Part shown: positions 51,506-60,854 of the stretch, in pieces
Layout of the letters: the number at the start of each line of letters is the position of its first letter
How positions within the stretch are numbered: position 1 is the stretch's first letter
Assembly (NCBI GenBank): GCA_017525025.1
Contig: JAFXUJ010000001.1
Span: forward strand, 124,001-188,000
Direction: 5' to 3'
Origin: Elusimicrobiaceae bacterium
Lineage (GTDB): Bacteria > Elusimicrobiota > Elusimicrobia > Elusimicrobiales > Elusimicrobiaceae
DNA length: 64,000 bases
Made by a program: the position numbers and the translations under genes
The notes under the pieces: generated by a model
Database searches by the model: none
The model's input: only the letters and a program-made list of their open reading frames with translations
Told to the model about the DNA's origin: nothing

Positions 51506-51534
51506 AACAATTCATATTTGATAAAATATATTGT

Positions 51535-52179
51535 ATGAGCAGATACATACTTCTAATAAGCCTGTTGGGCGTTCTTCCCTGTTTGGGAGGCTGTACGCGA
51601 ACGTCTGTAAAAAATCCGGCGCAAACGGTGGCCGTATCGCAGGAAATCTCACAAGGAATCGCACAGGTGCGCCAATCCAGTTCATACGTGTTGCAACCGG
51701 GAGATTTGGTAGAAATTAAAGTGTTTATGGAAGAAGACATGGACCGCACGTTGCGTATTTCCGGCAACGGGAGCGTAACGTATCCGCTGGTTGGGGCTAT
51801 TAAAATTGCCGGGTACACCATAGAACAAGCCGAGGCCCAAGTACAAGAATCCCTTCGTACGTATTTTAAGAACCCGCAAGTATCCATGCTCATCAAGGAA
51901 TACGGTAACAAAACCGTTTATGTATTGGGACAAGTAGCCAAGCCCGCCTCTATTGAAATTCCACCGGAGAAAACACTTACTATTTTGGAAGCCATCACTT
52001 CTGCCGGTGGATTTACAGATGTAGCGGCCGTATCTAAGGTGCGCGTATTGCGCATGCAAGACGGTAAGCAAAAAACGATTGATGTGGACGTTACCCAAAT
52101 TACCAAACAGGGGAATAAAGCCATGGATATCGCTTTATTGCCGGGAGACGTAGTGTTCGTTCCACAGAGTTTATTCTAA
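51535..52179 (+). CDS. wza: Wza-like polysaccharide export lipoprotein
   Basis: 214 residues. Lipobox LGGC (Cys20) after an 18-residue hydrophobic signal. Poly_export domain (LQPGDLVEIKVFMEEDMD, VTYPLVGAIKIAGYTIEQAE) followed by one SLBB-type domain (VYVLGQVAKPASIEIPPEKT, LTILEAITSAGGFTDVAAVS). Shorter than E. coli Wza (379 residues) and lacking its C-terminal outer-membrane helix, so the outer-membrane pore may instead be the barrel protein at 57.9 kb. TAAAAT 7 nt upstream and no ribosome site: leaderless. Confidence 0.9.
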   Translation: MSRYILLISLLGVLPCLGGCTRTSVKNPAQTVAVSQEISQGIAQVRQSSSYVLQPGDLVEIKVFMEEDMDRTLRISGNGSVTYPLVGAIKIAGYTIEQAEAQVQESLRTYFKNPQVSMLIKEYGNKTVYVLGQVAKPASIEIPPEKTLTILEAITSAGGFTDVAAVSKVRVLRMQDGKQKTIDVDVTQITKQGNKAMDIALLPGDVVFVPQSLF

Positions 52180-52188
52180 AGGAAATCT

Positions 52189-53907
52189 ATGGAAAACCAT
52201 CCATCAGCCCAAGAGGCAGAATTAGATATAAGCCAAATTTTTCGTATCTTATTTAAACGTTTTTGGCTCATCAGCACGTTGGCAGCGGCGGGCGTGGTAA
52301 TTGCTCTTTTGGTTAACGTATTGATGCGCCCGGCCTATCGGGCGACGGCGCTTCTCATGATCAACCAGGAAAATGCCGGCAAAATAGACACCACCCCGTA
52401 TGGCTCCTTCACCGCTGAAGAAGATTATTACCGCACGCAATATAAACTGTTGGAAAGCCGTTCTTTGTTGGAAAAAGTATACCGCCGGATGGAGCTGGAT
52501 CAGTACGATGAATTTGCCAACCCGAACGGGGTGGCCAAATTGCAAAAATCTCTTAAAATAGAACCCATTACCCGCAGCCGATTGGTGGAAGTTTCCGTTA
52601 CTGCGTATGATCCGCAATTGGCGCAAGAAACCGTAAACGCGTTGGCCAGTACGTTTGTGTCCGACAACGTCAGTAACCGCGTTTTTATGGGGCAAGATGT
52701 CATTAAGGCGTTGGAAAGCACCGAGAAAAGCGCCGAGGAACAAGAGCTTCTTAATTCCATGCCGCAAGTGGTAAATAGTGATTTTATTAAAAACCTGAAA
52801 CAACAAGCTTCCCAACTCTCCGGTCAGTTGGCGCGTTTGTCGGCCAAATATACACCGCAACATCCGGAAGTTATATCCGTGGCCAATCAGTTGGCGGCCG
52901 TTAATGCTCAAATCAATACGGAAACCCGCCGTTTGGTGCAAAGCATTAAAATTGAACTTTCCGGACAATTTTCCGGTAATAATATTCGCATTGTGGACCC
53001 GGCTATTACACCCAAAAATCCGGTACGTCCGCGTAAACTAATCAATTTAATTATTGGCCTTTTTGGAGGCGCACTGTTAGGGCTGTTAGCCGCTTTTGGC
53101 ATGGAGTTTTTGGATCAAAGCGTTAAATCTTCCGAAGATTTGGAAACGAAACTAAAACTGGCATATTTGGGTTTTGTGCCGGTGGAAAAAATGAAAAAAA
53201 GAGAAGTGGAATACGCTTCCATGTTGCAAGGGACGCGTTCTCTTATGGCGGAAAACATACGCAATATTCGCACCATGTTGGATTTTGCCCTCATGCAGGA
53301 AAAAGGCGCACCTATCCTCATTACCAGTGCCTTACAGGGGGAAGGGAAAAGCCATTTATCCACCAACTTGCTCGTGGCTTTGGCCCAAACCGGCCGTAAA
53401 GTTTTATTGGTGGACGGCGATTTGCGCCGGGCCCGGCTGCACAAAGCATTTAAGCTTTCTACCGAAAAAGGCCTGAGCCGCATTTGGGATGCGGATCCGC
53501 AAAAAGCCGATTATGCTGCCAATGTGCAAGCGGTAAAAGACGTGCCGAATTTGTTTGTTATGACGGCCGGCCACCGTCCGCCCAATCCGGCTGAATTACT
53601 CAATACTCCCAAATTGGCTGATTTTATTCGTTGGGCGCAAGAAAATTATGACCAAGTAGTCATTGATTGCCCGGCTACGATGCCGGTTTCCGATACGCTC
53701 CTGTGGGGGAAATATATCCCGCGTGCGATTTTTGCGTTGCGCTATGGCAAAACAAATGCCAGCTTGGCGCAAGCGGCTCTGGATAAATTACGCAAGGCAG
53801 ACATAAAAATTTTAGGCGCGGTACTTACCCAGTATAAACCCGAAGGTCTTTCTTACGGTCGTTATGGATATTCCCATTACGGTTATACGTCGGATACTGA
53901 ACAGTAA
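52189..53907 (+). CDS. wzc: Wzc-like chain-length regulator / bacterial tyrosine kinase
   Basis: 572 residues. Wzz domain with two membrane helices (about 26-47 and 285-305) around a periplasmic part containing coiled coil, then a cytoplasmic BY-kinase: Walker A SALQGEGKSHLS (about 383), Walker A' LLVDGDLRRAR (about 406), Walker B VVIDCPAT. The C-terminus is Tyr-rich (YGRYGYSHYGYTSDTEQ), the autophosphorylation cluster. It sets polymer length with Wza. AAGGAAA upstream; 9 bp after wza. Confidence 0.92.
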   Translation: MENHPSAQEAELDISQIFRILFKRFWLISTLAAAGVVIALLVNVLMRPAYRATALLMINQENAGKIDTTPYGSFTAEEDYYRTQYKLLESRSLLEKVYRRMELDQYDEFANPNGVAKLQKSLKIEPITRSRLVEVSVTAYDPQLAQETVNALASTFVSDNVSNRVFMGQDVIKALESTEKSAEEQELLNSMPQVVNSDFIKNLKQQASQLSGQLARLSAKYTPQHPEVISVANQLAAVNAQINTETRRLVQSIKIELSGQFSGNNIRIVDPAITPKNPVRPRKLINLIIGLFGGALLGLLAAFGMEFLDQSVKSSEDLETKLKLAYLGFVPVEKMKKREVEYASMLQGTRSLMAENIRNIRTMLDFALMQEKGAPILITSALQGEGKSHLSTNLLVALAQTGRKVLLVDGDLRRARLHKAFKLSTEKGLSRIWDADPQKADYAANVQAVKDVPNLFVMTAGHRPPNPAELLNTPKLADFIRWAQENYDQVVIDCPATMPVSDTLLWGKYIPRAIFALRYGKTNASLAQAALDKLRKADIKILGAVLTQYKPEGLSYGRYGYSHYGYTSDTEQ

Positions 53908-53930
53908 AAGATACCTCAAAGGGATACATC

Positions 53931-54881
53931 ATGGATTTTAAACAACGGAATCATTGGTTGGTTACGGGAGGGGCCGGATTTATCGGTTCGCACTTGGTGC
54001 GCACGTTGGCTGCTCAAAACCAACAAGTAACCGTGTTGGACAACCTGTCAAACGGGAACATGCAAAACCTGCTTTCCGTACAAGATAAAATCCACTTTAT
54101 AAACGGAGATATTTGTGATTTCAAAACGTGCATTTCGGCAAGTGCGGGAGTAGATTATGTACTGCACCATGCGGCGTTGGTTTCGGTTGCCCAGTCTATG
54201 GAAAATCCGCGCCAAACGTTACAAACCAATGTGCAAGGTACACAAAATATCTTAGAGGCCTCTGTGCAAAATCATATCAAACGGTTTATTTTTGCTTCTT
54301 CCGCAGCCGTATATGGCACCCGCCCGGAACTTCCTTACACGGAACAAACACCTGTAGATTGCAAATCTCCTTATGCATGGAGTAAACAAGCCGCGGCAGA
54401 ACTTTGCCGGCTTTACACCAAATCCTATGGTTTGGAAACCGTAGTGTTGCGTTATTTTAACGTGTACGGACCGGGGCAAAATCCCAATGCGGCTTATGCA
54501 GCTGTGGTGGCTAAATTTATGCAACTGGCCGATGAAAATAAAACGTTGGGGATTGATTGGGACGGGTTGCAACGGCGTGATTTTATCAATGTACAAGACG
54601 TGGTGCAAGCCGTTTTGCTCGCGGTTGCTAAGGGCGTATCGGGTGAAACATACAACGTGGCATCCGGTCGTACGTATACGCTTTTGGAACTGGCCGATAC
54701 GATTGAAAAAATTTTTGGACGTCCGCTAAAGCGCGTTCAGCAGCCTAAGCGTCCCGGAGATGTACACGAATCTTCGGCCGATATAGGCAAGATCCGTGCC
54801 TTAGGTTTTATACCACGGATTACGTTGGAGCAAGGTTTGGCAGAAATGAAAAAGGTTGCCGGCCCGTTAGCAATTAACTAA
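53931..54881 (+). CDS. NAD-dependent sugar-nucleotide epimerase (UDP-hexose 4-epimerase type)
   Basis: 316 residues, extended SDR: VTGGAGFIGSHLVRTLA, FASSAAVYGTRPELPYTEQT, catalytic Y-x3-K in SPYAWSKQAAAE, RYFNVYGPGQNPNAAYAAVV, and RRDFINVQDVVQAV. The style is of TviC/WbpP-type UDP-GlcNAc(A) epimerases rather than GalE, which is encoded separately at 48 kb. It makes a precursor for the exopolysaccharide. Confidence 0.88.
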   Translation: MDFKQRNHWLVTGGAGFIGSHLVRTLAAQNQQVTVLDNLSNGNMQNLLSVQDKIHFINGDICDFKTCISASAGVDYVLHHAALVSVAQSMENPRQTLQTNVQGTQNILEASVQNHIKRFIFASSAAVYGTRPELPYTEQTPVDCKSPYAWSKQAAAELCRLYTKSYGLETVVLRYFNVYGPGQNPNAAYAAVVAKFMQLADENKTLGIDWDGLQRRDFINVQDVVQAVLLAVAKGVSGETYNVASGRTYTLLELADTIEKIFGRPLKRVQQPKRPGDVHESSADIGKIRALGFIPRITLEQGLAEMKKVAGPLAIN

Positions 54882-54890
54882 TACCCGCTT

Positions 54891-56225
54891 ATGAATGGGA
54901 AGCTATTTTTTGCTATAGACACGTTCGTTTTCTTCGTGTTTACTTGGGGAATCTTATACGTGCGCCATGGGGGCCTCTCATGGGTGGAATTCCGTCATCA
55001 ATTATGGGCATTCGTTCCCATATTTCTTTTGGTTAGCTTTGTGTTGTGGTTGTTTTCCTTTTACGATATTAAATTACTGCGTAAGCATGTGATCTCTTAC
55101 AAACGTTTAGCCGTTGCTTTTTTAGTAACCCTTCTCGGTTCAGCCAGCGTTATTTATTTCGTATCCGCTTTGCCGCTGCGAATCCCAACGCCCCGACGTA
55201 TTTTACTGGTTATTTTGTTGTCTTATTTGTCTTATATCTATTTTCTGCGCCGAAATTATTTCAAATTGGATTTTGCCAAAACCAACTTGTTATTTTTTGG
55301 AGAAAGCCCTACGTTAAACGAGCTTTTACGGGAAGTGAAAGATTCCAGCGGTTTTCGGGTAAGTGGGCAAAGTACGGTCCCCGAGCCGGGCAAACATTAT
55401 CAACTGGCTAATTTGGATTTAGTAATTATTGGCAGCCGGTTGTTTAAAGAACATCCGGAAACCTGGGATATTATTTCCAAAGATTTTATTGCCAAAGGCG
55501 CCTACGTAGATACGGATTTTAATGCCTATGAACGTATCTTGCGGCGTGTATCGCGAGAGAGTATAGAAGATAGTACTTGGTTGTTGCGTGGAATCGGTAG
55601 CCGCCACGAACACCTGATGTACAGCATGGTTAAAAGAGTTGCGGATGTAACATTAGCTTTGTGTTTATTGCCTGTTTTGTTTCCGCTGGGTTGTTTAATT
55701 TGGGTGTTTATCCGGGTGGTAGACGGATATCCGCCCTTATTTATTCAAAAACGGGTAGGATATTTGGAAAAACCGATCCATGTGTATAAATTCCGCACAA
55801 TTCGCCCGGGCGGAACGGAAGAACACGTGACGCGGTGCGGCAAAATTTTGAGGCGGTTTCGGCTGGATGAAATTCCGCAATTAATCAATGTGTTGCGCGG
55901 GGATATTTCCTTTGTGGGGCCGCGGCCTATTTGGCATAACGAACACGAATTTTTAAAGAAACATGTACCTAATCATAACTTACGCACGTTAGTGAAACCC
56001 GGCATTACGGGTTGGGCACAATTGAATTTTAAAGCCCCGCCGACTTATTTTAATTTTCGCCGGAATGCTTCGTCCGTGCCGGATACGCAGGCTTTTGAAT
56101 CTGCTTTCGTCCGTTTTTCTTATGATGTGTGGTATGTCAAAAATCGTTCCATTGGGTTGGATTTGGATATTTTAATCAAAACCGGACTGCGCATATTTAT
56201 CAAAGATTCAAAGGTAGAAGTATGA
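54891..56225 (+). CDS. Polyprenyl-phosphate glycosyl-1-phosphate transferase (initiating PGT)
   Basis: 444 residues. Four N-terminal membrane helices (about 5-22, 40-58, 70-90, 100-118), a soluble linker, then a fifth membrane segment (about 245-268) and the catalytic domain of WcaJ/WbaP-type enzymes: VYKFRTIRPGG, RRFRLDEIPQLINVLRGD, FVGPRPIWH, KPGITGWAQLNF. It puts the first sugar-phosphate on undecaprenyl phosphate and so starts each repeat unit. The stop overlaps the next start (ATGA). Confidence 0.92.
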   Translation: MNGKLFFAIDTFVFFVFTWGILYVRHGGLSWVEFRHQLWAFVPIFLLVSFVLWLFSFYDIKLLRKHVISYKRLAVAFLVTLLGSASVIYFVSALPLRIPTPRRILLVILLSYLSYIYFLRRNYFKLDFAKTNLLFFGESPTLNELLREVKDSSGFRVSGQSTVPEPGKHYQLANLDLVIIGSRLFKEHPETWDIISKDFIAKGAYVDTDFNAYERILRRVSRESIEDSTWLLRGIGSRHEHLMYSMVKRVADVTLALCLLPVLFPLGCLIWVFIRVVDGYPPLFIQKRVGYLEKPIHVYKFRTIRPGGTEEHVTRCGKILRRFRLDEIPQLINVLRGDISFVGPRPIWHNEHEFLKKHVPNHNLRTLVKPGITGWAQLNFKAPPTYFNFRRNASSVPDTQAFESAFVRFSYDVWYVKNRSIGLDLDILIKTGLRIFIKDSKVEV

Positions 56226-57274
56226 ATCTTAAATCAATTCTAGGGGCCGTTTTTATATCGGCAGTGGCCGCGAACCCAGCGTTGGCCAGGCCGTTTCCGC
56301 TTTGTCTGTACGGCGTTAATAACCCGTCGGATGTGGCGATAGTTAAACAAGCCGGGTTTAACTGCTTCCAATCTTATCAAAAAGATCCTGAAAAATTAGC
56401 CGCGTTGGCACGTGCTGCCAAAAAACAAGGTATGCAAGTTGTGTTTTATCCCGATGAAATAATCGGTTCGTCGTACGAAAAAAAGGCCCAAAACTGGCCT
56501 GTACTGGCGTGGTATTTGGTAGACGAGCCGGACGTAGCCCGGTGGAGCCGCAAACGGGTAACCGATAAGATAAACCAAACCCGCCAAGTTTTTACGCATC
56601 ACGCGAATGCGCTTGTTATCGGCCAAGGGAAAACCAAAATTACCTACTATGATTTGCCGGATAATTTAATGGTGGATTGGTATCCGGTGCCCCATTTGCC
56701 ACTTACGTCATTCGGCGATAATGTGCGGTGGGCCAAAGAAAGCCAACAAGGGCATGACGCCGCAGGAAACCCGTTATGGGGCGTGGTGCAAATTTTTGAT
56801 TGGAAAGAGTATAAACAACATCGCGCGGATCATGAGCGCATTGGCCGTTTTCCTACGCAAGAAGAGATCCGTTTTATGTCTTATGACGGTATTTTGAATG
56901 GGGCAACGGGCCTTTTTTACTTTATTTTTACCAGTAACGGACATCCTTTGCCAACCGTTCAGCCCGAATGGTGGTCTCGTGTCAAGGCAGTTTCCGGCGA
57001 GCTATCCAAATTGCGCCCGATATTAGAGAAAGGGCGGGAAATAGCTCCTCGGGTAAAAATAGTCGCTCCGTTGGCGGCCAAAACGTGGGCCTATAAGGGG
57101 TACGAATATACTTTACTGCTCAACCGCTCTGCCGGGCCGGTAGAAGTGCCCCCGGTATTTTTAAACAAGCCGTATATTTTGTGGGACGGCTCGTCTAAAA
57201 CTACCCAAATGCCCGCCTATGGCGTTTGGATACTTAAAAAAAGACAAGGTAAGATTTGCACTATGCAAAATTGA
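56222..57274 (+). CDS. Exported TIM-barrel protein, putative glycoside hydrolase
   Basis: 350 residues from ATG 56222; signal peptide with cleavage near NPALA-RPF. The sequence has the look of a (beta/alpha)8 glycosidase: FPLCLYGVNNPSDVAIVKQA, VLAWYLVDEPDVARW (a typical acid/base Glu), DNLMVDWYPVPHLPL, WGVVQIFDWKEY, and EIRFMSYDGILNGATGLFYF, then a small C-terminal beta domain. In exopolysaccharide operons such enzymes trim or release polymer. No CAZy family is certain. Confidence 0.7.
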   Translation: MNLKSILGAVFISAVAANPALARPFPLCLYGVNNPSDVAIVKQAGFNCFQSYQKDPEKLAALARAAKKQGMQVVFYPDEIIGSSYEKKAQNWPVLAWYLVDEPDVARWSRKRVTDKINQTRQVFTHHANALVIGQGKTKITYYDLPDNLMVDWYPVPHLPLTSFGDNVRWAKESQQGHDAAGNPLWGVVQIFDWKEYKQHRADHERIGRFPTQEEIRFMSYDGILNGATGLFYFIFTSNGHPLPTVQPEWWSRVKAVSGELSKLRPILEKGREIAPRVKIVAPLAAKTWAYKGYEYTLLLNRSAGPVEVPPVFLNKPYILWDGSSKTTQMPAYGVWILKKRQGKICTMQN

Positions 57275-57317
57275 TATAATACTAATAGATATTTGCAGAA
57301 ATATAAAGGAGATTATA

Positions 57318-57902
57318 ATGAAGAGAAACCTGTGTTTTGCTATATGTGCCCTATTCGCTTTTACTGCGCTCAACGCGGCAGTTATTGTGAAACAAGGTAC
57401 TAAAACTGCATCTTACAAAAGCGGTTCTACGGTCTATGTGGATGGCTCGGCCAATACCACGGTAGACTATGACGGAATGGAAATTTTTATTCCTAAAGGG
57501 ACTGCTGTACGGTTGGCCCCCAGTAACAATGGGAAGATTTCCATGACCGGTAAAGATTTGCGTGGGATCGGTATGCTGGACATTGTTTACAATACCGTAG
57601 GCCAAACGGTGCTGGTTCTCGATCCGGAAGCCCGTGCCATTTCCGTGCGGGAAGGGACCTTGTATGCCGTTCACCCCAGAACGGGCCAACGGGAAACGGT
57701 TAACCGTGATTATAAAGTGACGGTTCGTAAATTTACGGATGCCGATTTCCAAGATGCGGATGCTTTGTCCGATGATGAAGAAGAATCCGTATTTTCTGTA
57801 ATGGAAGATTTTGTAGCGACGGATTTAGTGGACGTGAACCACCAACAAGCGACGGAAAACTTGTTGGAAAGTACGCTCAGCCCTTCCTCGCCGAACTACT
57901 AA
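57318..57902 (+). CDS. Exported FecR-domain-like protein
   Basis: 194 residues from ATG 57318 (AAAGGAG site; the longer frame overlaps the previous gene). Signal peptide MKRNLCFAICALFAFTALNA. The mature part is beta-rich with repeats like FecR: VIVKQGTKTASYKSGSTVYV, EIFIPKGTAVRLAPSNNGKI, ISVREGTLYAVHPRTGQRET. An acidic C-terminus follows. Here it has no membrane anchor or sigma-factor partner, so a structural or polymer-binding role next to the barrel protein is more likely than signalling. Confidence 0.65.
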   Translation: MKRNLCFAICALFAFTALNAAVIVKQGTKTASYKSGSTVYVDGSANTTVDYDGMEIFIPKGTAVRLAPSNNGKISMTGKDLRGIGMLDIVYNTVGQTVLVLDPEARAISVREGTLYAVHPRTGQRETVNRDYKVTVRKFTDADFQDADALSDDEEESVFSVMEDFVATDLVDVNHQQATENLLESTLSPSSPNY

Positions 57903-57923
57903 TATAAGGAGCTTATTACAGAT

Positions 57924-59036
57924 ATGAAAAAATTAATCGTTTTAATTTTAGCGGCCTTTGTAGCTCTGCCTGCTCTGGCAAAACCGGTTCACTTTATGAT
58001 TAGCGAAGATGTTAGCTACGATGATAACATCTATCTTACGAATAAAGACACCCAAGATTCCGTGATTAGTTCTACCCGTGTGGGGGCCCAATATAAAACC
58101 AACATCCCGGGCAGCGGGTTGAAATTAACGGCGGACGGTATGGTTGGTTATAACGCCTATACGGAAAATGCTTCCAAAAACAATTATTGGGACGGTTTAG
58201 CTCACTTGGATTTAGCCAACGATAACCTTAAATTGGGTGATAAATTTATTTTCACCTCGGATCCGATCAACAATGCCGATACGGAACGTGCTAAACGTTT
58301 GGAAAATACCGGTTATCTTTCGTGGCAAAGCTCCACGGAAAAGACCTTTGGCGTGGGCATCAACCTCAGCGATATTTACAATCATTACATGGATGATGCT
58401 TGGGAAGATTTGAACCGCAACCGTTTCAATGCCGGGGCGCAACTCAACTACAACGTATCGCCGAAAACGAAATTCTTTTTAGAATATATGTTCTCGGACA
58501 TTACGTATGATGACTATACCACCAACAATTCCCGCAGCGATATGTTTGCGCTGGGGGTAAACGGACAATTGACTCCCACGGTAACCGGTACGGCTAAAGC
58601 CACGTATTCCATGCGCCGCTATAACCACGATTTATCCGGTGCGAAAAATTATGCGGATTTAGTTGGTTATTATGCGGAACTCGTTTGGAAACCGACCCGC
58701 AACGATAAAGTCCGCTTGTCCGGCGAACGCCGTTTGGAAGAAACTATCTATGGGCCGAATCGCTACTACGTGGATACGAACGTTTCGTTGTATGCGGGCC
58801 ATAAATTCTGGGATAAATGGACCGCTTCCGTTACCTTGGCATATGATAACATGGCATATCCCAAAGGGGATCAACGAAAAGACGATTACTATTCCGTTCG
58901 CCCGGAATTAGATTACCAGTTTAAAGATTGGTTGTCTGCCGGGGTGTGGTACAACTTTACCACCCGCCACTCTACCATCAGTGATGTAAAATACGACCGC
59001 AATCGCGGGGGCGTGTTTGTTCGCGCGATGTTCTAA
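57924..59036 (+). CDS. Outer-membrane beta-barrel protein (putative exopolysaccharide porin)
   Basis: 370 residues; signal peptide MKKLIVLILAAFVALPALA. Long series of amphipathic strands (LKLTADGMVGYNAYTEN, FGVGINLSDIYNHYMDD, KFFLEYMFSDITYDDY, ASVTLAYDNMAYPKGD, LSAGVWYNFTTRHSTI) ending in a C-terminal Phe (GGVFVRAMF), the outer-membrane assembly signal. It resembles the putative beta-barrel porin 2 group found in exopolysaccharide loci. As last gene of this operon it may let the polymer across the outer membrane. AAGGAG upstream. Confidence 0.78.
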   Translation: MKKLIVLILAAFVALPALAKPVHFMISEDVSYDDNIYLTNKDTQDSVISSTRVGAQYKTNIPGSGLKLTADGMVGYNAYTENASKNNYWDGLAHLDLANDNLKLGDKFIFTSDPINNADTERAKRLENTGYLSWQSSTEKTFGVGINLSDIYNHYMDDAWEDLNRNRFNAGAQLNYNVSPKTKFFLEYMFSDITYDDYTTNNSRSDMFALGVNGQLTPTVTGTAKATYSMRRYNHDLSGAKNYADLVGYYAELVWKPTRNDKVRLSGERRLEETIYGPNRYYVDTNVSLYAGHKFWDKWTASVTLAYDNMAYPKGDQRKDDYYSVRPELDYQFKDWLSAGVWYNFTTRHSTISDVKYDRNRGGVFVRAMF

Positions 59037-59050
59037 TAGCTTATAAGTAA

Positions 59051-59081
59051 AAAAACCCCCGGAAGACTCCGGGGGTTTTTT
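59051..59081. terminator. Bidirectional terminator between the EPS operon and nadE
   Basis: AACCCCCGGA / TCCGGGGGTT hairpin with T runs on both strands. Confidence 0.88.
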
Positions 59082-59091
59082 ATGGGTTGTT

Positions 59092-59829
59092 TTATTTGCT
59101 TGAATACTCAAAAGAAGGCATAGGCAGTTGCTTAAAGCGGTTGGCTTTGTGTAGGGTGTCTATGCGCGCCTTGGCCGTTTCGTCCGGGCAAATACCGGTG
59201 CGGATGTAAGTGTCTAATGCTTGATAAGTAAAACCCAGTTTGTCTTCGTCGCTTTTTCCGCTTAAGCCGTCCGAAGGAGTCTTTTCTACTAAATAGTTCG
59301 GTAAACCCAGCTCGTGGCCGATGGCTTTTACTTCGCTAGCCGTTAAATGTAAAAGAGGGGCGAAATCACCGGCACTATCGCCGTAGCGGGTGGAATAGCC
59401 GACCCATGCTTCCGACAAGTTGGATGTATTAACCACGCGTCCGTTGCAGGATTGGGAAACCGCATATAAAACCGCCATACGCAAGCGCGGGGCCAGGTTA
59501 ATGCGGGTTTGTTCGCTTGGGGTAGTATGGGTGGAAAGTTCTTGCAAAACGGCCTTAAAAGGGGCCTGAATGTTTAACTCGTAACTTTTGATACCCAAAT
59601 GTTTTACCACAGCACGGGAATCTTCAATATCGTTTTGTGTGCCGTTAGGAAGGAGCACCCCAATTACGCGCTCTTTTCCTAAGGCGCGGGTACACAAAGC
59701 GGCAGCCACGGTGCTATCTTTCCCGCCCGAAATTCCCAATACGGCATTACAGCCCGGGCCGTTGGTAGCAAACGTACGTTGCAACCAGGCAATCAAATCG
59801 GTTGTTACTTTTTTGGCATCAAAATCCAT
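59092..59829 (-). CDS. nadE: NAD+ synthetase (ammonia-dependent type)
   Basis: 245 residues from ATG 59829 (AGGAG site); upstream in-frame codons are rejected. Converts deamido-NAD to NAD with ATP. PP-loop LGISGGKDSTVAAALC, NTSNLSEAWVGYSTRYGDSA, and EKTPSDGLSGKSDEDKLGF are family motifs. There is no glutaminase domain, so it uses free ammonia or a partner. Confidence 0.93.
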   Translation of the reverse strand: MDFDAKKVTTDLIAWLQRTFATNGPGCNAVLGISGGKDSTVAAALCTRALGKERVIGVLLPNGTQNDIEDSRAVVKHLGIKSYELNIQAPFKAVLQELSTHTTPSEQTRINLAPRLRMAVLYAVSQSCNGRVVNTSNLSEAWVGYSTRYGDSAGDFAPLLHLTASEVKAIGHELGLPNYLVEKTPSDGLSGKSDEDKLGFTYQALDTYIRTGICPDETAKARIDTLHKANRFKQLPMPSFEYSSK

Positions 59830-59888
59830 ACAAAAACTCCTGCTTTTTAAATGAAAAGCTTTCCTTATATCATACATTATTTGGGGGG

Positions 59889-60848
59889 CTATATCCGGGT
59901 AGGAGAACCTGAATAGACGTGTTCCGTTCCGTCTTCAATTAAGTTCCGGCCCGGACAGAAACTGCGAAAAGTGCGTTTGGTGTGATTTAGGCGATCCAAT
60001 AGGGTAATTAAGCCGTCTATTTCGTCGCAACCAATCGGTTCATAAAGGCGTTTCATGATGCCGTCTCCGGCTTTTTGGGAGGCATAGTTAGTCGGGCGGG
60101 AAGAAATATATTCATCCCCCAAGCCGAAAGCGTGCCCCAGTTCGTGTATGATGATGGCAAAGAGCGTTGGCCCATCGTAAGAAAAGAAACGGTTTGTATT
60201 CCACAGAGATTGTTGCTGCGCCGATGAATAATCTCCGCGGGCGATTTGGTTAAAAAGTTCACGGCGCTCTTGCAAGATTTTTTGAGCTGCGGGAGAAGTC
60301 GCTTGCGGGAGATATTCATTAGCGTAGATCTCTCGCAACGGATTTTCCGCTCCGTTTTCTAACACGCAAATAAAAGGGCCGCGTTTATCAGTGGCAGGAG
60401 AATAAAAAGAAGTGGTTTTTCTAAATTCTTTTTCACAATATTTACCGGATATTACAAAAATAATATCTGCTTGAGCGGAGGGCTGGGCTGGAGTTTCTTG
60501 TATTTTTGCCGGCACGGCACAACCGGGCACGGCTTGCAAGGTGAGCGGTTTTTCAAGAGTGGTAAGAATATCTTTAAAATCTTCCTCCCGCCCGCTTTGG
60601 CGGATTTTCAAAGCAATTCCGTGTGTCCATTCCCGCAGAGCGGCTTGTACAAGGGTATCTATATCGGAAGATGACACAGTGGAGGGATAAGCCGCCACGC
60701 AGTAGCGTATGGAATCAGCCGTTAGTAAACGGTGCGCCAGAAAAGTTTGCGGTTGGGTGGTTACATCTTCCGAATGACTATAAGGCTCCGCTTGCAAATT
60801 AGCAAACGTTCCCCCAAGTAGAAGTAGTAATAAACCGGCTTTTCTCAT
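59889..60848 (-). CDS. Exported zinc metalloprotease-like protein
   Basis: 319 residues from ATG 60848, chosen because the -10 box ends 6 nt before it; an ATG two codons earlier abuts TATACT. Signal peptide MRKAGLLLLLLGGTFANLQA. The zinc-binding motif is IIHELGHAFGLGDEY: H-E-x2-H-x2-G-x2-D-E, with Asp where metzincins have a third His, reminiscent of M64-type peptidases. At least two cysteine pairs in the mature part. Target unknown. Confidence 0.7.
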   Translation of the reverse strand: MRKAGLLLLLLGGTFANLQAEPYSHSEDVTTQPQTFLAHRLLTADSIRYCVAAYPSTVSSSDIDTLVQAALREWTHGIALKIRQSGREEDFKDILTTLEKPLTLQAVPGCAVPAKIQETPAQPSAQADIIFVISGKYCEKEFRKTTSFYSPATDKRGPFICVLENGAENPLREIYANEYLPQATSPAAQKILQERRELFNQIARGDYSSAQQQSLWNTNRFFSYDGPTLFAIIIHELGHAFGLGDEYISSRPTNYASQKAGDGIMKRLYEPIGCDEIDGLITLLDRLNHTKRTFRSFCPGRNLIEDGTEHVYSGSPTRI

Positions 60849-60854
60849 ATACAT

